Assembly (NCBI GenBank): GCA_964370395.1
Contig: CAYJIZ010000007.1
Span: 1 to 64,000 of the forward strand
Reading direction: 5' to 3'
Length of the DNA stretch: 64,000 nt
DNA from: JBGUVL01 sp964370395
Lineage (GTDB): Bacteria > Bacillota_I > Bacilli_A > Erysipelotrichales > Erysipelotrichaceae
Shown here one piece after another: positions 16,257-28,010 of the stretch. The position numbers were made by a program, and so were the translations under genes. The notes beneath the pieces were generated by a model that was given only the letters and a program-made list of their open reading frames with translations, ran no database searches and had not been told where the DNA came from. The number at the start of each line of letters is the position of its first letter. The first letter of the stretch is position 1.

Positions 16257-16316
16257 TCCACGAAAGTGGGTTTTCAATGCGTGGTAGAATGTGCGACATT
16301 CGTTTACCACTGCATA
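16257..16316 (+). promoter_or_regulatory. structured leader RNA of the rplK-rplA operon
   Basis: Three nested elements can be drawn: CCAC-GAAA-GTGG (GNRA tetraloop, 16258-16269); ATGCGTGGT pairing with ACCACTGCAT with one bulged A; and GAATGT-GCG-ACATTC inside it. Ribosomal protein L1 is known to repress L11-L1 operons by binding a leader that mimics its 23S rRNA site, so L1 autoregulation is likely. The match to the L1 motif was not verified. Confidence 0.55.
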
Positions 16317-16338
16317 AGACCAAATAAGGAGGGTTCTT

Positions 16339-16749
16339 ATGAGTAAGAAAATCGCAAAAGTAGCGAAACTACAATTCCCTGCTGGGGGAGCTAAACCAGG
16401 TCCTGCATTAGCATCTGCTGGTATCAACATGCCTCAATTCTGTACGGCATTCAATGATGCAACAAAAGATCGTGCTGGAGATATGGTTCCAGTAATCATT
16501 ACTGCATACGAAGACAAAAGCTTTGATTTCGTATTAAAAACGACGCCTGCTTCAATTTTAATTAAAAAAGCAGCGAAAGTGAACAAAGGAGCTAGCGACT
16601 CTAAAACAACAGTAGGAAGCATTACAAAAGCGCAACTACAAGAAATCGCGGAATACAAAATGCCAGACTTGAACGCAAATGACGTTGAAGCAGCAATGAA
16701 CATCGTGGCGGGTACAGCTCGTAACATGGGAATTGCAATTGAAGAATAA
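16339..16749 (+). CDS. rplK: 50S ribosomal protein L11
   Basis: A 136-residue L11 of the GTPase-associated centre. The proline-rich N-terminal block [17 protein letters not shown] and the C-terminal rRNA-binding domain ending in [11 protein letters not shown] are clear. AAGGAGGG is upstream of ATG 16339. First gene after its own promoter and structured leader. Confidence 0.98.
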   Translation: MSKKIAKVAKLQFPAGGAKPGPALASAGINMPQFCTAFNDATKDRAGDMVPVIITAYEDKSFDFVLKTTPASILIKKAAKVNKGASDSKTTVGSITKAQLQEIAEYKMPDLNANDVEAAMNIVAGTARNMGIAIEE

Positions 16750-16762
16750 GGGGGACTGACAA

Positions 16763-17443
16763 ATGGCTAAAGTAGGTAGAAAATACACAGAAGCTGCACA
16801 ACAAGTTGACAGTACAAAAACTTATTCAATTAGTGAAGCAGTAGAATTAATGAAAAAAGTGAGCTACGCTAAGTTCGACGAAAGTGTAGAAGTTTCATTT
16901 AGATTAAATGTAGATCCACGTCACGCTGATCAACAAATCCGTGGTGCAATGGTATTACCAAACGGTACAGGACGTACACAAAAAGTTTGTGTAATTGCAC
17001 AAGGACCACAAGAAGCAGCAGCGAAAGAAGCAGGAGCTGATTTCGTAGGTGGAAAAGAATTATTAGATGACATGAAAAAAGGTTGGTTAGACTTCGATGT
17101 AATCGTTGCTACACCAAACATGATGGGTGAATTAGGGAAACTAGGAAAAATCTTAGGACCTAAAGGATTAATGCCTAACCCTAAAACAGGAACTGTAACA
17201 ATGGATGTTGCGAAAGCTGTTGAAGACATCAAAAAAGGGAAAGTAGAATACCGTGTTGACAAAGATGGAAACATCAATGTGATGATCGGGAAAGTATCTT
17301 TCGATAGTGCAAAAATTGAAGAAAACTTCCAAGCTATTTATGAAGTAATCATGAAAGCAAGACCTTCAGCTGTAAAAGGTGGATACGTAATCAACCTTTC
17401 AATCAGTAGTACAATGGGTCCTGGAATTAAAGTTGCTGCATAA
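16763..17443 (+). CDS. rplA: 50S ribosomal protein L1
   Basis: A 226-residue L1 of the ribosomal stalk at the E site. Conserved [31 protein letters not shown] and the C-terminal [10 protein letters not shown] blocks are present. L1 is the expected autoregulator of this two-gene operon. Confidence 0.98.
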   Translation: MAKVGRKYTEAAQQVDSTKTYSISEAVELMKKVSYAKFDESVEVSFRLNVDPRHADQQIRGAMVLPNGTGRTQKVCVIAQGPQEAAAKEAGADFVGGKELLDDMKKGWLDFDVIVATPNMMGELGKLGKILGPKGLMPNPKTGTVTMDVAKAVEDIKKGKVEYRVDKDGNINVMIGKVSFDSAKIEENFQAIYEVIMKARPSAVKGGYVINLSISSTMGPGIKVAA

Positions 17444-17447
17444 TTGT

Positions 17448-17476
17448 TTGACAGTAACCAATAAGTAGTATACAAT
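17448..17476 (+). promoter_or_regulatory. promoter of rplJ-rplL
   Basis: TTGACA (17448-17453), 17-bp spacer, TACAAT (17471-17476). Confidence 0.85.
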
Positions 17477-17487
17477 TAACAATGTTA

Positions 17488-17594
17488 ATCAATATGCCAT
17501 AGACAGTAACGGCCTTGTGCTTAATCATGTTACCGAGGTAAAAAGTAGAGATAACTTTTAACTCGTGTGTCATTATGGTACACGAGTTTTTTAT
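17488..17594 (+). promoter_or_regulatory. L10 leader with attenuator
   Basis: The leader contains GACAGTAACGG and GTTACCGAGGTAAAA, which match the conserved core of the Bacillota L10 leader. L10(L12)4 binds this core. A terminator follows: AACTCGTGT (17560-17568) pairs with ACACGAGTT (17580-17588), then T residues. Excess L10-L7/L12 would favour the terminator. Confidence 0.85.
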
Positions 17595-17638
17595 AACTCT
17601 TTCGGTATATTGTGACATATATAACAGGAGGTGTAACA

Positions 17639-18136
17639 GTGAAACAAAACGTACTAGATGCAAAAAAAGCGGTCGTAGATGAAATCACAGCAAAATTTAA
17701 TGAATCTGCAAGTGCAGTAATCGTTGAATACCGTGGTTTATCAGTTGCTGAAGTGACTGAATTACGTCGTTTACTTAGAGCAGAAGATGTAGAATTTAAA
17801 GTTTACAAAAACTCAATGGCTACAAGAGCTGCACAAGAAGCAAAACTAGAAGGATTAAACGAAAGTTTAAAAGGTCCTAATGCGATTGCATTCTCAAAAG
17901 ATGCAGTGGCACCTGCTCGTGTATTAGCGAAATTCGCAAAAACACACGAAGCATTAGTAATTAAAGCTGGTGTGATCGAAGGTTCTATCGTAGATGATGC
18001 AACAATCAACAAGTTCGCAAAACTACCAAACAGAGAGGGTATGATCTCAATGTTCTTAGGATGCTTACAATCACCAGTAGTGAAATTTGCTTGCGCAGTG
18101 AAAGCTGTAGCGGAAGCAAAAGAAGCAAACGCTTAA
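17639..18136 (+). CDS. rplJ: 50S ribosomal protein L10
   Basis: A 165-residue L10, anchor of the L7/L12 stalk. It begins MKQNVLDAKKAVVDEI from GTG 17639, chosen because AGGAGGTG is 6 nt upstream; an ATG 27 nt earlier lacks a site. The C-terminal helix that binds L7/L12 dimers ends KAVAEAKEANA. Confidence 0.97.
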   Translation: MKQNVLDAKKAVVDEITAKFNESASAVIVEYRGLSVAEVTELRRLLRAEDVEFKVYKNSMATRAAQEAKLEGLNESLKGPNAIAFSKDAVAPARVLAKFAKTHEALVIKAGVIEGSIVDDATINKFAKLPNREGMISMFLGCLQSPVVKFACAVKAVAEAKEANA

Positions 18137-18175
18137 TTTAAATTTTATTCATTATTAACATAGGAGGAAAATAAA

Positions 18176-18550
18176 ATGGCAAAATTAACACATGAAGATA
18201 TCTTAGCTTACTTAGAAGAAGCTACAATTTTAGAACTTAGCGACTTAGTTAGCGCTATCGAAGAAAAATTTGGAGTAACTGCTGCTGCACCTGTTGCTGC
18301 TGCTGCTACTGCTGATGAAGGGGCTGCTGCTGGAGAACCAACAGAAGTTACTGTTCAATTAACTGACATCGGTGGAACAAAAGTTGCTGTAATTAAAGCT
18401 GTAAGAGAAATTACAGGTTTAGGATTATTAGAAGCAAAACAAATGGTAGAAGCTACACCTGCTATCATTAAAGAAAACGTACCAACTGCTGAAGCGGAAG
18501 ACATTAAAGCTAAATTAGTAGAAGCTGGTGCAACAGTAGAATTTAAATAA
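18176..18550 (+). CDS. rplL: 50S ribosomal protein L7/L12
   Basis: A 124-residue stalk protein: N-terminal dimerisation helix hairpin, Ala-rich hinge at about residues 36-55, and C-terminal factor-binding domain with [20 protein letters not shown]. It recruits translation GTPases. ATAGGAGGAAA is upstream of ATG. A strong terminator follows. Confidence 0.98.
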   Translation: MAKLTHEDILAYLEEATILELSDLVSAIEEKFGVTAAAPVAAAATADEGAAAGEPTEVTVQLTDIGGTKVAVIKAVREITGLGLLEAKQMVEATPAIIKENVPTAEAEDIKAKLVEAGATVEFK

Positions 18551-18572
18551 TTCTTAAAATGATTAATGAGTA

Positions 18573-18596
18573 AGAAAAAGCCTTCGGGCTTTTTCT
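18573..18596 (+). terminator. terminator after rplL
   Basis: AGAAAAAGCC pairs with GGCTTTTTCT around a TTCG tetraloop. It separates rplJL from the methyltransferase and rpoBC, though some read-through is usual at this place. Confidence 0.85.
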
Positions 18597-18616
18597 CGCC
18601 TAAAGGATGTGAGAGT

Positions 18617-19222
18617 ATGAATCATTATTTTGATGATAATCGACATTTGAAAACTAACCGGAAGGAAATTTCTTTCCGGTTTTGGTGTTTTAATTATTCC
18701 TTCATTTTGGACCATGGAGTGTTTAATAAAGATGGTGTCGATGTCGGTACAAACATTCTTTTGACATATGTTAGCAAGCAAACACTTGGTAATAAAATCT
18801 TGGATATGGGTTGTGGTGTCGGTGTCATTGGCATTGTGTTAAAAAAGATATTTAGCGAAAGCGCATTTCAAATGGTCGATGTAAATGATCGAGCACTTGA
18901 GCTAGCAAAGCTAAATGCACAAAACAATGAGGTGGATGTGGATATTTATAAATCATCTTGTTATGAATGTGTACAGGATAGAGATTTTAGTGATATTATT
19001 ACGAACCCGCCAATACGAGCAGGAAAAAGTGTAATCTATGAAATGTTTGAAAAAGCGTACGATCACTTGGTTGACAATGGGAACTTATGGGTGGTCATAC
19101 GAAAATCGCATGGAGCAAATAGCGCAAAAGATAAGATTGCTTCAGTGTTTGGGAATTGTGAGATTGTCAAAAAAGACAAGGGCTTCTATGTTCTAAAAGC
19201 GAAAAAAACATTGACAATTTGA
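18617..19222 (+). CDS. class I SAM-dependent methyltransferase, RsmC-like (YbxB type)
   Basis: A 201-residue methyltransferase. Motif I is LDMGCGVGVIGIV, motif II has an acidic VDVND, and the catalytic NPPI (an NPPF variant) lies in DIITNPPIRAGK. NPPF-type enzymes modify exocyclic amino groups, and RsmC-like ones act on 16S rRNA guanine. The Bacillus orthologue ybxB sits in the same place between rplL and rpoB. Start ATG 18617 lies after the terminator; a longer frame from 18566 runs through the hairpin and is rejected. Confidence 0.88.
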   Translation: MNHYFDDNRHLKTNRKEISFRFWCFNYSFILDHGVFNKDGVDVGTNILLTYVSKQTLGNKILDMGCGVGVIGIVLKKIFSESAFQMVDVNDRALELAKLNAQNNEVDVDIYKSSCYECVQDRDFSDIITNPPIRAGKSVIYEMFEKAYDHLVDNGNLWVVIRKSHGANSAKDKIASVFGNCEIVKKDKGFYVLKAKKTLTI

Positions 19223-19239
19223 CAAATCATTGATAATAT
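19211..19239 (+). promoter_or_regulatory. promoter of rpoB-rpoC
   Basis: TTGACA (19211-19216), 17-bp spacer, TAATAT (19234-19239). It overlaps the end of the methyltransferase gene. A second TTGACA starts at 19219 but has a poor partner. Confidence 0.7.
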
Positions 19240-19323
19240 ATAAAATTGCATAATAATACAATAATTACAATGGGTAATTATGCCTATTTTGTCGTTATTG
19301 GAGATATAGAAAGGATGGCTTTC

Positions 19324-22300
19324 ATGGCAAATAAAGAGACTTACAAGGTTGTGAATGAAGGAAAAAAAGCAACAAGAAGAGACTATTCAAAGGTAAGTGG
19401 AAATTTAACTTTACCAAATTTAGTTGAAATTCAAACGGATTCATTTGAATGGTTCAAAAGAGAGGGAATCAGTGAGGTCTTTAACGAGATTTACCCGATT
19501 CAAAACTATGCTGGAAACATCAAATTGAAATTTGCGGGATATGAGTTTTGTGAAGCAAAATACAATGCCGAAGAATCACAGTATCGTGAAATTAATTATT
19601 CAGCTCCATTAAAAGCAATTATGGAATTGGAAATTGAGGATGCAGCGACAGGTGAGTTAATTACAAAACAAGAAGATGTATTTTTAGGAGACTTCCCATT
19701 AATGACAGAAAATGGGACATTTATTATAAATGGAGCGGAACGTGTTATTGTTTCGCAAATTGTGCGTTCTCCAGGGGCATACTTTTCTACAGGATTTGAA
19801 GACAAAACAGGAAGAGAGACATATGCTTCTGAATTAATTCCAAGTCGTGGTACTTGGTTAGAATTTATGACAGAGATGAAAAAACAGTCCAATGGACGTA
19901 TTTTAAGCATGTCTGTTGATAGAAAACGTAAAATGCTTTCTACCATCTTATTTAAAGCCATCGGGATGTCGGTAGACTTAGACCGTACAGATGACTCTTT
20001 TGATGCTAGCTTGATGCGTAAGTTTCTTGCGGCATTAGGAAGAGAAGTGGTTGATGAAGTACCACATGATACGGACGATAGAGAATTCTTAGAATTATAT
20101 CTAACATTATATGATTCTTATTTTGGGCAATACGAAGAAATTGAGAATACATTGATGAGTGATAAAGTAACGACAACGCAAGAAGCGTTACTTAACTTAT
20201 ACGAAAACCAAAGATCGGATGAAATTCCTACTTTGGATGGTTCGATTACATTAATGAATGCGAAATTCTTTGATGCAAGACGTTATGACTTAACCAAAGC
20301 AGGACGTTATAAATTAGGGAAAAAATTATTTGTTGTGGATCGTATGTACCACAATTACTTAGCGCAAGATATTTTGGATGTGAATGGAAAAGTATTGTAT
20401 AAATCTGGAACATTCGTAGATCGTGAAATTAGAAATGCGTTACGTATTGAAATGAAAAAAGGGTTACACGTAAGTGCGTTCCCTTATAACACATTATTCC
20501 ACCACGAAGACATCGTGACACTACCAACTTCTTTCAACGAAGGATTAGTAGGACGTGTATTGGCACAAGATGTGGAATTAAAATCAAAAACATTAGCGGA
20601 AAACACTGTTTTAACAAGCCAAGATGTAGCATTGCTTGTGAAAGAAGTGGAAGAAGTAAGTATTTATGCTGGTGTGATTGCGAAAAAAGTAACATTGACG
20701 AAAGATAACTTCAATGCGGTAATGAACTATGGACAACGTTTGTATTCATTGGGTCGTTTATGCGATGCTAAAGGAAACGATTACGTTGATGAAAATGGGG
20801 AAGTATACACATTTGAATTTGTTTGTCGTGATAAAAATGCACCATTAACAAATGCGAATACAGCGGCAGTAAAAGCGTTAGTAGAAGCAGGAGAAGAAGT
20901 GAATGCATATTTAATTGGATGTGCGGTTCAAGAAGTGAAGATTACTGCGGAAGATGGACATGTCGTAAAAATTATCGGGAATGATCCATTTGCGCAAAAA
21001 CATACGATTACTGTATCGGATATGTATGCACTATACTCTTATTCATTAAACATTATGGAAGGAGTAGGGGAAACAGACGATATCGATATGTTAGGAAATC
21101 GTCGTATCCGTTCGGTTGGAGAATTGATTCAAAACCAATTTAGAATCGGTCTTTCAAGAATGGAACGTGTAGTTAAAGAAAGAATGTCAATTGCGGAAAT
21201 TGAAACATTAACACCGAAGAAATTGACAAACATTCGTCCATTGACAGCTGCGATTAAAGAGTTCTTCTCTAGTTCTCAGTTATCACAATTCATGGACCAA
21301 CAAAACCCACTTGCAGAGTTGACGAACAAACGTCGTATTTCTGCGTTAGGACCTGGTGGTTTAACAAGAGATCGTGCTGGATTTGAAGTACGTGATGTTC
21401 ACTCAAGTCACTATGGGCGTATTTGTCCAATTGAAACACCTGAGGGACCAAACATCGGGTTGATTTCGAACTTAACAAGTTATGGGAAAATTAACGAGTA
21501 TGGATTCATTCAAACACCATACCGTAAAGTGTTACCAGATGGTACCGTATTAGAAGAAGCGATTTACTTAAGTGCTGATGAAGAAGCAGACTACGTGATT
21601 GCCCAAGCCAATGAGGTAATCGATGGTAAATTAGTAAACGAACAAGTAGTAGCAAGACAAAATGGAGAAACGATTTTGGCGAAACGCGAACAAGTAGAAC
21701 TTGCCGATGTTAGTCCAAAACAAATTGTTTCGGTTGCGACTGCATGTATCCCATTCTTAGAAAATGACGATGCTTCTCGTGCCTTAATGGGAGCGAACAT
21801 GCAACGTCAAGCAGTACCATTAATCAAACCACAAAGTCCATTTGTTGGAACGGGGATTGAACACGTAATTGCGAAAGACTCTGGTTCAGGGGTTGTCGCA
21901 AAAGGCGATGGTGTTGTTGAGTTTGTTGATGCAACACGCGTTGTTGTTTCTGAAAAAGAAGGAAAACGCGAATATAAATTAAGAAAATTCGAATGTTCCA
22001 ATGCAGGTACAAGCATTAACCAAATGCCAATTGTTTCCAAAGGGGAAAAAATTGAAAAAGGTGATGTTATTGTAGATGGACCTTCGATGCAAAATGGAGA
22101 GTTAGCCTTAGGTCAAAATGCGGTTATCGCATATATGACTTGGTATGGTTATAACTACGAGGATGCTATTATTATGTCAGAACGTCTAGTACGTGATGAC
22201 GTGTATACTTCAGTGCATATTGAAGATTACGATATCGATTGTCGTGATACAAAATTAGGACCTGAAGAAATCACAAGAGATATTCCAAATGCAAGTGAAG

Positions 22301-23490
22301 CAGCTTGCCGTAACTTAGACTCAAGAGGAATTGTTATGGTAGGGGCAGAAGTGAAAGAAGGAGATATCTTAGTTGGAAAAGTAACACCAAAAGGACAAAG
22401 TGAGATTTCACCAGAAGAAAAACTATTACTAGCAATCTTCGGGGAAAAATCAAGAGAAGTTCGTGATAACTCATTAAAAGTTCCACATGGTGGAGCTGGT
22501 ATCGTTCATAGCGTTCGTGTATTCAAACGTAGTGAAGGATATGATTTACCTCCAGGGGTAAACGAAACAGTAAAAGTATTTATTGTTCAAAAACGTAAAA
22601 TTTCCGAAGGGGATAAAATGGCGGGACGTCATGGAAACAAAGGGGTTATTTCAAAAATCCTTCCAATGGAAGACATGCCATATATGCCAGATGGAACATC
22701 TGTTGATATTATGTTGAACCCATTCGGGGTACCTTCTCGTATGAACATCGGGCAAGTACTAGAAATTCATTTAGGATTTGCAGCGAAAAAACTAGGTGTG
22801 AAATTTGCGACACCAGTATTCGATGGAATCAATAACGAAGAGTTACGTAGTATTATGGATGAAGCAGGAATGAGCGTAGATGGAAAAACAGTTCTTTATG
22901 ATGGAAGAACGGGAGAACCATTTGACGAACGTATTTCTGTAGGGGTTATGTACATGATTAAACTTGCCCACATGGTTGATGACAAGTTACATGCACGTGC
23001 GACTGGACCATATTCATTAGTAACGCAACAACCACTTGGTGGTAAGGCACAAAATGGTGGTCAAAGATTTGGGGAAATGGAAGTTTGGGCGCTTGAAGCA
23101 TATGGAGCAGCTCACACATTACAAGAAATCTTGACAATCAAATCCGATGATATCCAAGGTCGTACAAGAACATACGAATCAATCATCAAAGGAAAAGATA
23201 TTCCTGATGCGGGTATTCCAGAATCATTCAGAGTATTAGTACACGAATTACAAGCGTTAGCTATCGATGTGAAAATGCAAGATGAAGATGGAAATGAAGT
23301 GCGTTTAGACAAAGGTGAAGAAGAAGTGGCACCAGTTGTATTAGAGGGGCCGCAATTAGATGATACAGCAGTAGAATCATTGGAAGAAGAAATCAAAGAT
23401 GTTTTGGAAGACAATGAAGAAACAAATGAAGAAGTTGTAGAAACAGATGATTTAGAAGATATGGATGCACTATTAAGTGCGTTAGACTAA
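19324..23490 (+). CDS. rpoB: DNA-directed RNA polymerase subunit beta
   Basis: A 1388-residue beta subunit, about 190 longer than in Bacillus subtilis. Much of the excess lies in the lobe between [15 protein letters not shown] (near residue 315) and [14 protein letters not shown] (near 595), where LAQD-type units appear to repeat. There is also an acidic C-terminal tail. The rifampicin region [18 protein letters not shown] is followed by Asn668, which replaces the usual His (E. coli His526). The active-site blocks EGPNIGLI and [13 protein letters not shown] are intact. GAAAGGA supports ATG 19324 over ATG 19315. Followed by rpoC after 15 nt. Confidence 0.97.
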   Translation: MANKETYKVVNEGKKATRRDYSKVSGNLTLPNLVEIQTDSFEWFKREGISEVFNEIYPIQNYAGNIKLKFAGYEFCEAKYNAEESQYREINYSAPLKAIMELEIEDAATGELITKQEDVFLGDFPLMTENGTFIINGAERVIVSQIVRSPGAYFSTGFEDKTGRETYASELIPSRGTWLEFMTEMKKQSNGRILSMSVDRKRKMLSTILFKAIGMSVDLDRTDDSFDASLMRKFLAALGREVVDEVPHDTDDREFLELYLTLYDSYFGQYEEIENTLMSDKVTTTQEALLNLYENQRSDEIPTLDGSITLMNAKFFDARRYDLTKAGRYKLGKKLFVVDRMYHNYLAQDILDVNGKVLYKSGTFVDREIRNALRIEMKKGLHVSAFPYNTLFHHEDIVTLPTSFNEGLVGRVLAQDVELKSKTLAENTVLTSQDVALLVKEVEEVSIYAGVIAKKVTLTKDNFNAVMNYGQRLYSLGRLCDAKGNDYVDENGEVYTFEFVCRDKNAPLTNANTAAVKALVEAGEEVNAYLIGCAVQEVKITAEDGHVVKIIGNDPFAQKHTITVSDMYALYSYSLNIMEGVGETDDIDMLGNRRIRSVGELIQNQFRIGLSRMERVVKERMSIAEIETLTPKKLTNIRPLTAAIKEFFSSSQLSQFMDQQNPLAELTNKRRISALGPGGLTRDRAGFEVRDVHSSHYGRICPIETPEGPNIGLISNLTSYGKINEYGFIQTPYRKVLPDGTVLEEAIYLSADEEADYVIAQANEVIDGKLVNEQVVARQNGETILAKREQVELADVSPKQIVSVATACIPFLENDDASRALMGANMQRQAVPLIKPQSPFVGTGIEHVIAKDSGSGVVAKGDGVVEFVDATRVVVSEKEGKREYKLRKFECSNAGTSINQMPIVSKGEKIEKGDVIVDGPSMQNGELALGQNAVIAYMTWYGYNYEDAIIMSERLVRDDVYTSVHIEDYDIDCRDTKLGPEEITRDIPNASEAACRNLDSRGIVMVGAEVKEGDILVGKVTPKGQSEISPEEKLLLAIFGEKSREVRDNSLKVPHGGAGIVHSVRVFKRSEGYDLPPGVNETVKVFIVQKRKISEGDKMAGRHGNKGVISKILPMEDMPYMPDGTSVDIMLNPFGVPSRMNIGQVLEIHLGFAAKKLGVKFATPVFDGINNEELRSIMDEAGMSVDGKTVLYDGRTGEPFDERISVGVMYMIKLAHMVDDKLHARATGPYSLVTQQPLGGKAQNGGQRFGEMEVWALEAYGAAHTLQEILTIKSDDIQGRTRTYESIIKGKDIPDAGIPESFRVLVHELQALAIDVKMQDEDGNEVRLDKGEEEVAPVVLEGPQLDDTAVESLEEEIKDVLEDNEETNEEVVETDDLEDMDALLSALD

Positions 23491-23505
23491 GAAGGAGGTA
23501 AAGTA

Positions 23506-26500
23506 ATGAGTGTTAATAATTTTGCCTCAATCCAAATTAATTTAGCTTCCCCTGAAAGAATCCTTGATTGGTCTTTTGGGGAAGTAAAAAAACCTGAAAC
23601 AATTAACTACCGTTCTCAAAAACCAGAAAGAGATGGTTTATTCTGTGAAAGAATTTTCGGGCCTAGCAAGGATTGGGAATGTTACTGTGGTAAATACAAA
23701 AAAGTACGTTACAAAGGTGTGATTTGTGATCGTTGTGGGGTAGAGATTACAAAATCTAGCGTTCGTCGTGAACGTATGGGTCACATCGAATTAGCAGCAC
23801 CTGTGGCACACATTTGGTACTTGCGTGGAATTCCTTCACGTATTGGTTTATTACTTGATGTAACACCAAAACAATTAGAAGAAGTTGTTTACTTCGTGTC
23901 TTGGATTGTAACAGATCCAAAAGATACAAACTTAGATTACAAACGTGTTTTATCGGAAAAAGAATACCGTGAAAATATGGCGCTATATGGCCCAGGTTCT
24001 TTTGAAGCAAAAACAGGAGCGGAAGCAGTTAAAAAATTATTAGAAGATTGTGATTTGGAAAAAGAACACAAAATGATTCAAACACAATTGGAAAGTGCAC
24101 AAGGAGAAAAACGTAAGAAATTAATCAAACGTTTGGATACTGTAAATGCATTTCGTAACTCAGACAACAAACCTGAGTGGATGGTAATGAGTGTATTACC
24201 AGTTATCCCACCAGATTTACGTCCGATGTTGCAACTTGATGGTGGACGTTTCGCAACAAGTGATTTAAATGACTTGTACCGTCGTGTTATTACACGTAAC
24301 AACCGTTTAAAGAAATTGTTAGAACTTGGAACACCAGCGATTATCGTGCAAAACGAAAAACGTATGTTGCAAGAAGCAGTGGATGCATTAATTGATAATG
24401 GTCGTCGTAGCAAACCGATTACGGGAGCTGGTGGACGTGCTTTAAAATCACTATCGCATTCATTAAAAGGGAAACAAGGTCGTTTCCGTCAAAACTTATT
24501 AGGGAAACGTGTTGACTTCTCAGGACGTTCCGTAATTGCGGTTGGACCAGACTTGAAGATGTACCAATGTGGTATTCCAAGAGAAATGGCAATCCAATTA
24601 TTTAAACCATATGTAATTAATGAAATCGTAAACCGTGAAATCGCATCAAACCCGAAAACAGCAGAGAAATTAATTGATAAATTAGACCCTCGTGTTTGGG
24701 ATATCGTGGAAGATGTAATCGAAGGGCACCCAGTCTTATTGAACCGTGCACCTACGCTTCACCGTTTAGGGATTCAAGCGTTTAAACCAAAACTTGTAGA
24801 AGGACGTGCGATTCGTCTTCACCCACTTGTGTGTGGAGCCTTCAATGCCGACTTCGATGGTGACCAAATGGCGGTCCATGTACCATTGAGTGTAGAAGCG
24901 AGAGCCGAAGCATTAGTATTAATGCTAGGTAGCAAAAACATTCTTGGTCCAAAAGATGGTAAACCAATCGTTACACCAGGGCAAGATATGGTTATGGGTA
25001 ACTTCTATTTAACAATGGAAGAAACCCAAGAAGAATTTTATGCAGAAGCAGATAACTACGTTCGTTTAGGTTGTGAAGAAGAAGCCAAACTATGGCGTCG
25101 TTATGGAGATAATGAAGGACATGTATACCGTAATGTAAACGAAGTATTAATGGCTTACGATACAAGACAAGTACACCTTCATACAAGAATTGCATTATTG
25201 GCAAGTACATTAAACAAAGATGGATTTAGTGAAGAACAAAATAACTCTTACTTGGTTACAACAGTAGGGAAAGTTATCTTCAACCAAATCTTCCCAAGTG
25301 ACTTCCCTTACATCAATGAGGTAAGTGAAGATAACTTTAATGCCACACCAGCAAAATATTTCTTACCGATGGGAAGCGATATCAAAGCTGCCATTAAAGA
25401 AATGCCAATTGTGGATGCAATGAAGAAAAAAGATTTAGGATTAGTAATTGGACAAGTGTTCAAATGCTACAACACTGAGCAAACAAGTGAAATTCTTGAC
25501 TCGATCAAAGACAACGGATTTAGATATTCAACTGTTGCAGGGGTTACCGTATCACTAGCGGATATTGAAGTAGCACCTCGTAAAGATGAATATGTTAAAG
25601 AAGGAAAACATAAAGCAGCAGAGTTAATGCGCCTACGTAACAAAGGGAAATTAACAATGCAAGAATGGGAACGTCACTTAAACAAATTGTGGGATGACGT
25701 GAAAAAAGATATCCTTGTGGAATTCAAGGGTGCGATTGCACGTAAAAACCCAATTAACATGATGGCGACTTCTGGAGCACGTGGTAATGATTCCAACTTT
25801 ACACAGTTGGCAGGTATGCGTGGATTGATGGCGAAACCTTCGCAATCAAAATCGGCAAAAGGACACCAACCATCTGTAATCGAGGTACCTATCTACTCAT
25901 GTTTCCGTGAAGGATTAAACGTATCGGAATTCTTTATTTCTACCCATGGGGTACGTAAAGGGTTAACGGATACAGCCTTAAAAACAGCAGAGTCTGGATA
26001 CTTAACACGTCGTTTGGTTGACGTTGCACAAGATGTGGTTGTTCGTGAAGAAGATTGTGGAACGGACAAAGGTTACTGGGTTGAAGAAATCCGTGATCGT
26101 AAACAAGACCTTGTGGTGGAAAGCTTATTCGACCGTTTGGTAGGACGTTACACAATTGATGCAGTTACACATCCTGAAACAGGAGAAATGATTGTTGATG
26201 CAGATACTTACATGGATGAAGAAATGGCACAGACAATCGTTGATGCTGGTGTAAGAGGAATGTACATTAGAAGTGCATTTACTTGTCGTTCAATCCAAGG
26301 TGTTTGTAAGAAATGTTATGGACGTAATATGGCAACTGGTAAAGTTGTTGAAGTGGGAGAATCAGTTGGTATTATGGCTGCCCAATCAATTGGTGAGCCA
26401 GGTACACAGTTAACAATGCGTACGTTCCATACTGGTGGGGTTGCCACAGCAGGTGGTGGAGATATCACCCAAGGGTTACCTCGTGTTGAAGAATTATTCG

Positions 26501-27357
26501 AAGCACGTACACCAAAAGGTGCGAGTGTCTTAGCTAAGATTACTGGTACGATTACAGAAATTAACCAATTGGAAGGTGTCAATGGTACAGAAGTGATCAT
26601 TACTAATGAAACAGAAAGTATCGCACATAAAATTGCACCTACACAAGTGATTCGTAGCTGGTTAAAAGAAGGAAGCGAATTAACGGCTGGAGATAAAATT
26701 ACAGAAGGTACGGTAGCACCAAAAGAACTTCTTGAAGTTGCTGGTGTTAGAGAAGTACAAAAGTATATTATTAAGGAAGTGAAAAAAGTATATGCTTCAC
26801 AAGGTATCGATATTTCCGATAAACATATCGAAGTAATGGTACGCCAAATGTTACGTAAAGTAGTTGTTCTTGAAGGAAATGACACTGGTATTAATGCTGG
26901 GGTTCAAATTTCATTAACAGAAATTACGAAAATTAACCGTGATGTATTGTTGTCAGGGAAAAAACCTGCTACATTCTCACCAGTTTTATTAGGGATTTCT
27001 AAGGCGTCTGTAGAAACGGATTCATTCTTATCTGCAGCATCGTTCCAGGAAACGACAAAAGTACTTACTGAAGCAGCGATCAAAGGAAAAACTGACCACT
27101 TAATTGGATTAAAAGAAAACGTTATTATCGGTAAAATGATTCCAGCAGGGACTGGTCTTGCAGTTGAGCGAGAAAGTACAGGAAGAATTTACGAATTAGC
27201 TGCAGAATTACGTGCAAAACGTGATGCTGCAAACATGAGTGACGAAGACAATGATCCATTGATGTCATTTGTTCCAAAAGAAGTAAGCGAAGATGTACTT
27301 GATGAAACAATTATCGAAGAAGATTTAAGCGTAGAAGACGCAGTAGATCTAGATTAA
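23506..27357 (+). CDS. rpoC: DNA-directed RNA polymerase subunit beta-prime
   Basis: A 1283-residue subunit. The N-terminal zinc ribbon is [20 protein letters not shown], cited as its four Cys. The catalytic [12 protein letters not shown] holds the Mg ligands. The second zinc site ([21 protein letters not shown]) and trigger-loop region ([18 protein letters not shown]) are all present. It lacks the large SI3 insertion of proteobacteria. The acidic C-terminal tail (about 40 residues after MSDEDNDP) is longer than in Bacillus. GGAGG precedes ATG 23506. Confidence 0.98.
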   Translation: MSVNNFASIQINLASPERILDWSFGEVKKPETINYRSQKPERDGLFCERIFGPSKDWECYCGKYKKVRYKGVICDRCGVEITKSSVRRERMGHIELAAPVAHIWYLRGIPSRIGLLLDVTPKQLEEVVYFVSWIVTDPKDTNLDYKRVLSEKEYRENMALYGPGSFEAKTGAEAVKKLLEDCDLEKEHKMIQTQLESAQGEKRKKLIKRLDTVNAFRNSDNKPEWMVMSVLPVIPPDLRPMLQLDGGRFATSDLNDLYRRVITRNNRLKKLLELGTPAIIVQNEKRMLQEAVDALIDNGRRSKPITGAGGRALKSLSHSLKGKQGRFRQNLLGKRVDFSGRSVIAVGPDLKMYQCGIPREMAIQLFKPYVINEIVNREIASNPKTAEKLIDKLDPRVWDIVEDVIEGHPVLLNRAPTLHRLGIQAFKPKLVEGRAIRLHPLVCGAFNADFDGDQMAVHVPLSVEARAEALVLMLGSKNILGPKDGKPIVTPGQDMVMGNFYLTMEETQEEFYAEADNYVRLGCEEEAKLWRRYGDNEGHVYRNVNEVLMAYDTRQVHLHTRIALLASTLNKDGFSEEQNNSYLVTTVGKVIFNQIFPSDFPYINEVSEDNFNATPAKYFLPMGSDIKAAIKEMPIVDAMKKKDLGLVIGQVFKCYNTEQTSEILDSIKDNGFRYSTVAGVTVSLADIEVAPRKDEYVKEGKHKAAELMRLRNKGKLTMQEWERHLNKLWDDVKKDILVEFKGAIARKNPINMMATSGARGNDSNFTQLAGMRGLMAKPSQSKSAKGHQPSVIEVPIYSCFREGLNVSEFFISTHGVRKGLTDTALKTAESGYLTRRLVDVAQDVVVREEDCGTDKGYWVEEIRDRKQDLVVESLFDRLVGRYTIDAVTHPETGEMIVDADTYMDEEMAQTIVDAGVRGMYIRSAFTCRSIQGVCKKCYGRNMATGKVVEVGESVGIMAAQSIGEPGTQLTMRTFHTGGVATAGGGDITQGLPRVEELFEARTPKGASVLAKITGTITEINQLEGVNGTEVIITNETESIAHKIAPTQVIRSWLKEGSELTAGDKITEGTVAPKELLEVAGVREVQKYIIKEVKKVYASQGIDISDKHIEVMVRQMLRKVVVLEGNDTGINAGVQISLTEITKINRDVLLSGKKPATFSPVLLGISKASVETDSFLSAASFQETTKVLTEAAIKGKTDHLIGLKENVIIGKMIPAGTGLAVERESTGRIYELAAELRAKRDAANMSDEDNDPLMSFVPKEVSEDVLDETIIEEDLSVEDAVDLD

Positions 27358-27404
27358 TTAGCTTCACAATGTATTGTTAGTTGCAAAACAAACACACATG
27401 AAGC

Positions 27405-27441
27405 AAAAGAGAAGTAATCGAATGATTACTTCTCTTTTTTT
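27405..27441 (+). terminator. terminator after rpoC
   Basis: AAAAGAGAAGTAATC pairs with GATTACTTCTCTTTT around GAAT and is followed by T residues; a 15-bp stem. Confidence 0.92.
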
Positions 27442-27545
27442 ATTGATAAGCCGAAGTTTATTTTCCTCTTCTCTTTATGATGAAATCCTAAGAAAAATGA
27501 AAGTGTATACTTTTCAGAACGTATAATTTGTAATACAATAAGTAC

Positions 27546-27998
27546 ATGGAAATAGTAACAGTCGCATCATGTATGCAAGGGGTTGTAAAACCGTTAAGTG
27601 AAAGTGAAGACGAAGCATTTGCGCAAAAGCTATCTGGGGATGGAGTTCTGGTAACTCCGACTTCAAATATGATTTTTTCGCCCTTTAATGGACAAGTAGT
27701 AATCGTGTTTGAAACAAAGCATGCGATTATTTTACGAAGTGAAAATGGGATCGCGCTTGTCATTCATATCGGTGTGGATACACATAAGTTAAAAGGAAAA
27801 GGATTTGATGTGAAAGTCATCGATGGCCAGGATATAAAGAAAGGTGATTTGTTAATGGAAATAGATCGAGCGTACTTAACGTCAATAGCATATGGCATCG
27901 ATACGCATATCTTGTTTCCCTCTCTTGGTATTCGACAACTACAAAACATCAAATACGGGAACATTGCATTTTTAGAAACACTATGTGAAATAGTCTAG
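27546..27998 (+). CDS. PTS glucose-family EIIA protein
   Basis: A 150-residue single-domain EIIA of the glucose/sucrose family (Crr-like). The phosphorylated His74 is in VIHIGVDTHKL and the partner His59 in ETKHAIILRS. It passes phosphate from HPr to IIB domains of glucose-type permeases; it does not belong to the mannose-type PTS at 1.4-8.4 kb. TATAAT at 27522-27527 and TACAAT at 27534-27539 are possible -10 boxes. No Shine-Dalgarno sequence precedes ATG 27546, so the message may be leaderless or nearly so. Own terminator follows. Confidence 0.9.
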   Translation: MEIVTVASCMQGVVKPLSESEDEAFAQKLSGDGVLVTPTSNMIFSPFNGQVVIVFETKHAIILRSENGIALVIHIGVDTHKLKGKGFDVKVIDGQDIKKGDLLMEIDRAYLTSIAYGIDTHILFPSLGIRQLQNIKYGNIAFLETLCEIV

Positions 27999-28010
27999 TT
28001 AACACAATAA

